A stretch of DNA of 64,000 nucleotides, taken from the NCBI GenBank assembly GCA_949710005.1, contig OX453274.1, positions 38,771,214 to 38,835,213 of the forward strand. The letters are read 5' to 3'. This stretch comes from Ricordea florida (Eukaryota; Cnidaria; Anthozoa; Corallimorpharia; Ricordeidae). Below are positions 60,581-64,000 of the stretch, piece by piece. Every line of letters starts with the position of its first letter. Position 1 is the first letter of the stretch. The notes below the pieces were generated by a model. It saw only the letters and a program-made list of their open reading frames with translations. It made no database searches and had not been told where the DNA came from. A program made the position numbers and the translations under genes.

Positions 60581-61838
60581 GTTCTTCTCGTTACTATATG
60601 TCATTGGTTACAGTTCAATACCTCTGGCTGGCATGACTTTTTCGATGAAATACCATCCTTATATTAAATCTTTCATCTGGAGTTTTTATAATAGAAATTT
60701 TCATGTATTCAAAATAATGTACTATTCTATGGTTGGGTATGGATATTTTGCCTGTTTCTGTAACAGCACAATTAAACTTTCATGTGGTATTTACTTTTGA
60801 CTGATTGATGTTGATTTCACATTATTTTTTTACAGGAGTACATAGTGCAGCAATCTTTTTGAACATATTAAGATTTCAATAACTCTTTCTTACATGTATT
60901 GTTTTTATGATATGACCTAAAAATAGCACAACCACATACTATACAGTCGGCACTCACTATTACCAAACCTTTATTCAAAGCTTTTGTAGAATCCAATTGT
61001 TTTACCCCCAATTTTTTTTATGTACCGGTAATGACATTGTATCTCACACTTCTGTTGATATGGCATCTCTTTTGAGGGAAGAGGAATTTTTCTATCTACC
61101 ACTGGGGGTACCATTGCAACTGAAAAGAGTACACACATTAAAACATGCACTATTCATAATGCTCTCAATTGTGGTTACCTGGGAATGAAATAATGACTAC
61201 AGTAGACAATAAAATATCTAATCAGAAGATTCTTCTTACAATGAATCTCATGCAATTATAACCAAAAAACATAAACAAAAAATAATTGGAGCATTCAACT
61301 CATCCTCTGTGTAAGAACATATTGTGTTCAAAAGTGATGTACAACAAAGAAGACAAAGCAGTAGAGACTAAGAAAATAAAACTAAAGAAAAAAAACACAG
61401 GTTTTTACACCGTGGTAAACACAAGCATTCATATCAACTCTTCAAGATTTCACCTGCAAAAGATTTACAATCATTTTCAATTTGTGTTAAGTGAATATTA
61501 TTGTGATACTTCATCGACTCTGTATTCCCTGTCAAGATAATAAATAATTTTACTTCTATTCCCTCTGGTGCAATCTCAGTGGCAGTGAAAGAGCTAAATG
61601 AAGGTCAATTTTTAAGCACTGTGTTGAGCGGTATACTGATCATGTAATTTGCACCAGGTGTCACTAATTGTGTACCAAACACAGCATAAGAAATAAAATA
61701 ATGGGGATTACGCTGATATAAAAAATAAAATATAAAATATAAAAAAAAAATAAAGAATAAAATATGAAAGCATTGTGACTTCTTCAAAAACTAGCTTCGC
61801 TAGGTTTTTGCGGGAGTCGTATTTCTAGTAAATCCTTT
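60581..61838. other. Sequence between the inverted arms, no supported gene
   Basis: Short open frames here show no coding features. (TAA)n/(GAT)n-like runs border it near 60520-60575. Confidence 0.5.
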
Positions 61839-61851
61839 ATTGACCAAGCTT

Positions 61852-61886
<35 letters not shown>

Positions 61887-61897
61887 TTTTTTGCGTG

Positions 61898-61940
<43 letters not shown>

Positions 61941-61989
61941 AAAAGAACTTAGCCAATATCCAGCCATCTTGACCTCACGCTTGGTCAAT
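61839..61989. mobile_element. Near-palindromic foldback MITE
   Basis: Arms: ATTGACCAAGC, GGTCAAGATGGCTGGATATT, GG..TTCTTTTTTTGCGT and TATGGACC; complements follow in reverse order to CTTGGTCAAT. The central loop is about 13 bases. Confidence 0.7.
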
Positions 61990-62029
61990 AACCCATATAT
62001 ATATATATCGATGGATATATATATATATA

Positions 62030-64000
62030 TATATTTTAAAGGTGTCCGTTCGCAGGCCAGGTTACCTGGCAACATTACTTCCTGTGAATTTCCGCCATTA
62101 GGAATTCCGTGAATCATGTTTTGAAAATAATGTGAATTTTGTGGAAACCGATTTTTCTAATACTGGAAGTACATCCTAGCAAGAAGATCTCCGAGATGCA
62201 CAAGTAAGAGTGGCGAGAGATCGTCGACGAGTAAGTTTGAATGCCGCAAAAATCAGCACACGGGAAGCGGCGCCTCAAAGCAGAGATTGAGAAACTGCAG
62301 TTAAGGGATAATATAATAAGAGGCATCGCAGCAAAGACAACAACTTTTCGCTCAAAAACGGCAAAGGAAACAGCAAGGAAAACGACCAGGAATACAATCA
62401 AGTTAGATTGGAAATTGATTTTGTTATCGATAGAAACAAAGACTCGTTTTAGCTATACAGCATTCAGAATTTAAGGAAAATTATGGCAACAGCATACAGA
62501 CAGAATCAGAAGACGACCGACAGAACAGATTGCCATATCGTCGTGAAAAAAAGTGCCAGGAAAGGGGAAACAGAAACCAACCGCAAAGAAATGAAAGTTA
62601 GATTACAGTCACGTAGTCTCAATACGGCAATGACAATGCAAGTAGGTATTTTTCGTACTAAAACGATAGCTATCCATTTTGAAGAAATTCCCAATACAGA
62701 GACTGCAGTTGTGATAGCAATTATTTATAATTATGTGACCTGATATCATTGCAACAGTGAAAATATATTGTAGATTTGTCTGTTGTAGCAGTTATGTTCA
62801 GCATTTTCAACAGAAAAGATACTTAACAATCAGTGACTGGTTCTGCAATATTATCAGTGATCAATGCAATTCTTTGAAAATAAAGCAGATGGTATTTATT
62901 ACTGACTTCTGAGTAGTAGTGCTCTTTTCTATATATCTTTTCTAAATATATGTATTAAGTAATTAATTAAAAGGTTTCGTTGGGACTGACAAGTTCCATA
63001 GCCTTTTGTAAATGGATTTTACCTTTGAGTTCCAGGTATCCCTGGGAATTACTCTCTTAGCTCCCACCCTTTGCCCACAAATGAAAATTTAAGCCCTACT
63101 TTGCAAAATTAGGCATAACATCTTAACCTTTTTCCTTAATGCTGTTTAATTCACTTTTATGATGTCAAATACAAATATTTAATAACATCCACAATATACA
63201 GTTGACATTTTACATTAAAAAAACTCACTCCACAAAGGAGAAACTAAAGTTTGTGATGCCAAAATTTTTATGATCTTTCTTATGTATTCATTCCAAGGTT
63301 GCTATATGTAATAACAAGTCTTTGAAGTTTCCTAAATGCCCTATGCTTTCAATCATGATTTTCCACACTAACTGTATGGACAAATGACTGCACTAGCATG
63401 GTTGCTATAGGTCAGGAAATGGTGAGGGAAAAAAAAACTTCAAGCAAGGAAAAAGTCAGGGAATTTCATTTCAAGTAAGGGAAAGTTTAAGTCTTTGAGA
63501 GAAGTCAGGAAAAAGTGAAATTTAAGAGTTCTAATTTATTTATTTGGTGCAATTAAGAATTAACATGAAATGTGTTGGAGTGGTAGAATTAAATGACAAG
63601 CTGGTTTTGGATTGCCTAGAAAATCAATCCTTTTTCCATGACTTTGTTACCTTAAGAAACTATCAATCCATATGCACTGTATGTGACGTTTTGAGCATAT
63701 TAAATAAATGGGTGGATAGGTTTGCTGTGAGGTGAGGTTGGAGGCCATTACCAGGAGTAATTTAGTTGGTAAGGGGAATTTTACATTTGTCAGGGAAAAG
63801 TAAGGGAATTTCAAGATCCTGTGGCTGTGGCAACCATGACTAGATTCTAAGCCGAAAAGAAGAAATGGTATTGTTCAGAGATGAGTAATTTTTACCACAA
63901 CTAATACAAACCCTATTCAGAAGAAAACTGTATTGCCTGTAGAAGTAGAGCAACAATACCTTTACCCAGATTAGGACATACACCCCCACCCCATAACAGT
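62030..64000 (+). repeat. Right arm of large inverted repeat (continues past window)
   Basis: Reverse complement of the left arm, starting with GGTGTCCGTTCGCAGGCCAG. It has an extra segment near 63400-63840 relative to the left arm. No intact gene is present. Confidence 0.75.

Noticed and set aside
61899..62743. Several 70-95-aa open frames in the inverted arms
   Set aside because: They fall in repeats, are not conserved between the arms, and show no domain.

Overview
The window looks like nuclear DNA of an anthozoan cnidarian, most likely a stony coral. Two intron-containing SLC16-type transporter genes, a tRNA-derived SINE, many foldback MITEs and Penelope-like fragments make up a repeat-rich animal background. 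Dropped into it are AT-rich, intron-free viral genes of the Polinton/Maverick (adintovirus-like) type. Family names come from reading the proteins; no database search was run.

Layout: (1) 1-~2650 is the right end of a first Polinton (element A), cut by the window edge. (2) ~2650-8420 is host DNA with a SINE, a microsatellite and two foldback elements. (3) 8424-24789 is a complete second Polinton (element B, ~16.4 kb). It has 343-bp terminal inverted repeats that look identical by eye, a flanking ACTGT/TACTGT target duplication, and 15 intact genes. (4) 24.8-28.7 kb is intergenic host DNA. (5) 28707-37034 is a four-exon monocarboxylate-transporter-like gene. (6) 39.6-46.0 kb is a decayed transposase-like gene broken by a Penelope-type palindrome, a MITE with another MITE nested in it, a stop codon and a frameshift. 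(7) 45980-46850 is a 28-bp minisatellite. (8) 49119-53831 is a second transporter gene with the same intron positions and a ~590-residue N-terminal extension. (9) 54.5-57 kb holds Penelope-like remnants with hammerhead-like repeats. (10) 57-64 kb is a nest of repeats forming large inverted arms.

Element B carries a full replication/integration and virion set. PolB (protein-primed type) and a retroviral-like integrase act on the DNA. A double-jelly-roll major capsid candidate, a penton-like protein and a packaging ATPase build and fill the shell. A group of small membrane proteins and two SAP/zinc-repeat or acidic proteins have unknown roles. I found no adenain/Ulp1-type protease. Most genes are preceded at ~20-45 bp by a shared TTTAAAGATT-like motif, and convergent genes end at palindromes. 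Element A has the same gene order at its end but a different terminal sequence, so the two are separate lineages.

The most unusual items are: the TIRs running into coding sequence so that PolB and the SAP/zinc protein share their first 15 residues; the common promoter motif; the small GC-rich double hairpins inserted in frame in two viral genes; and the layered wreck of the transposase-like gene.
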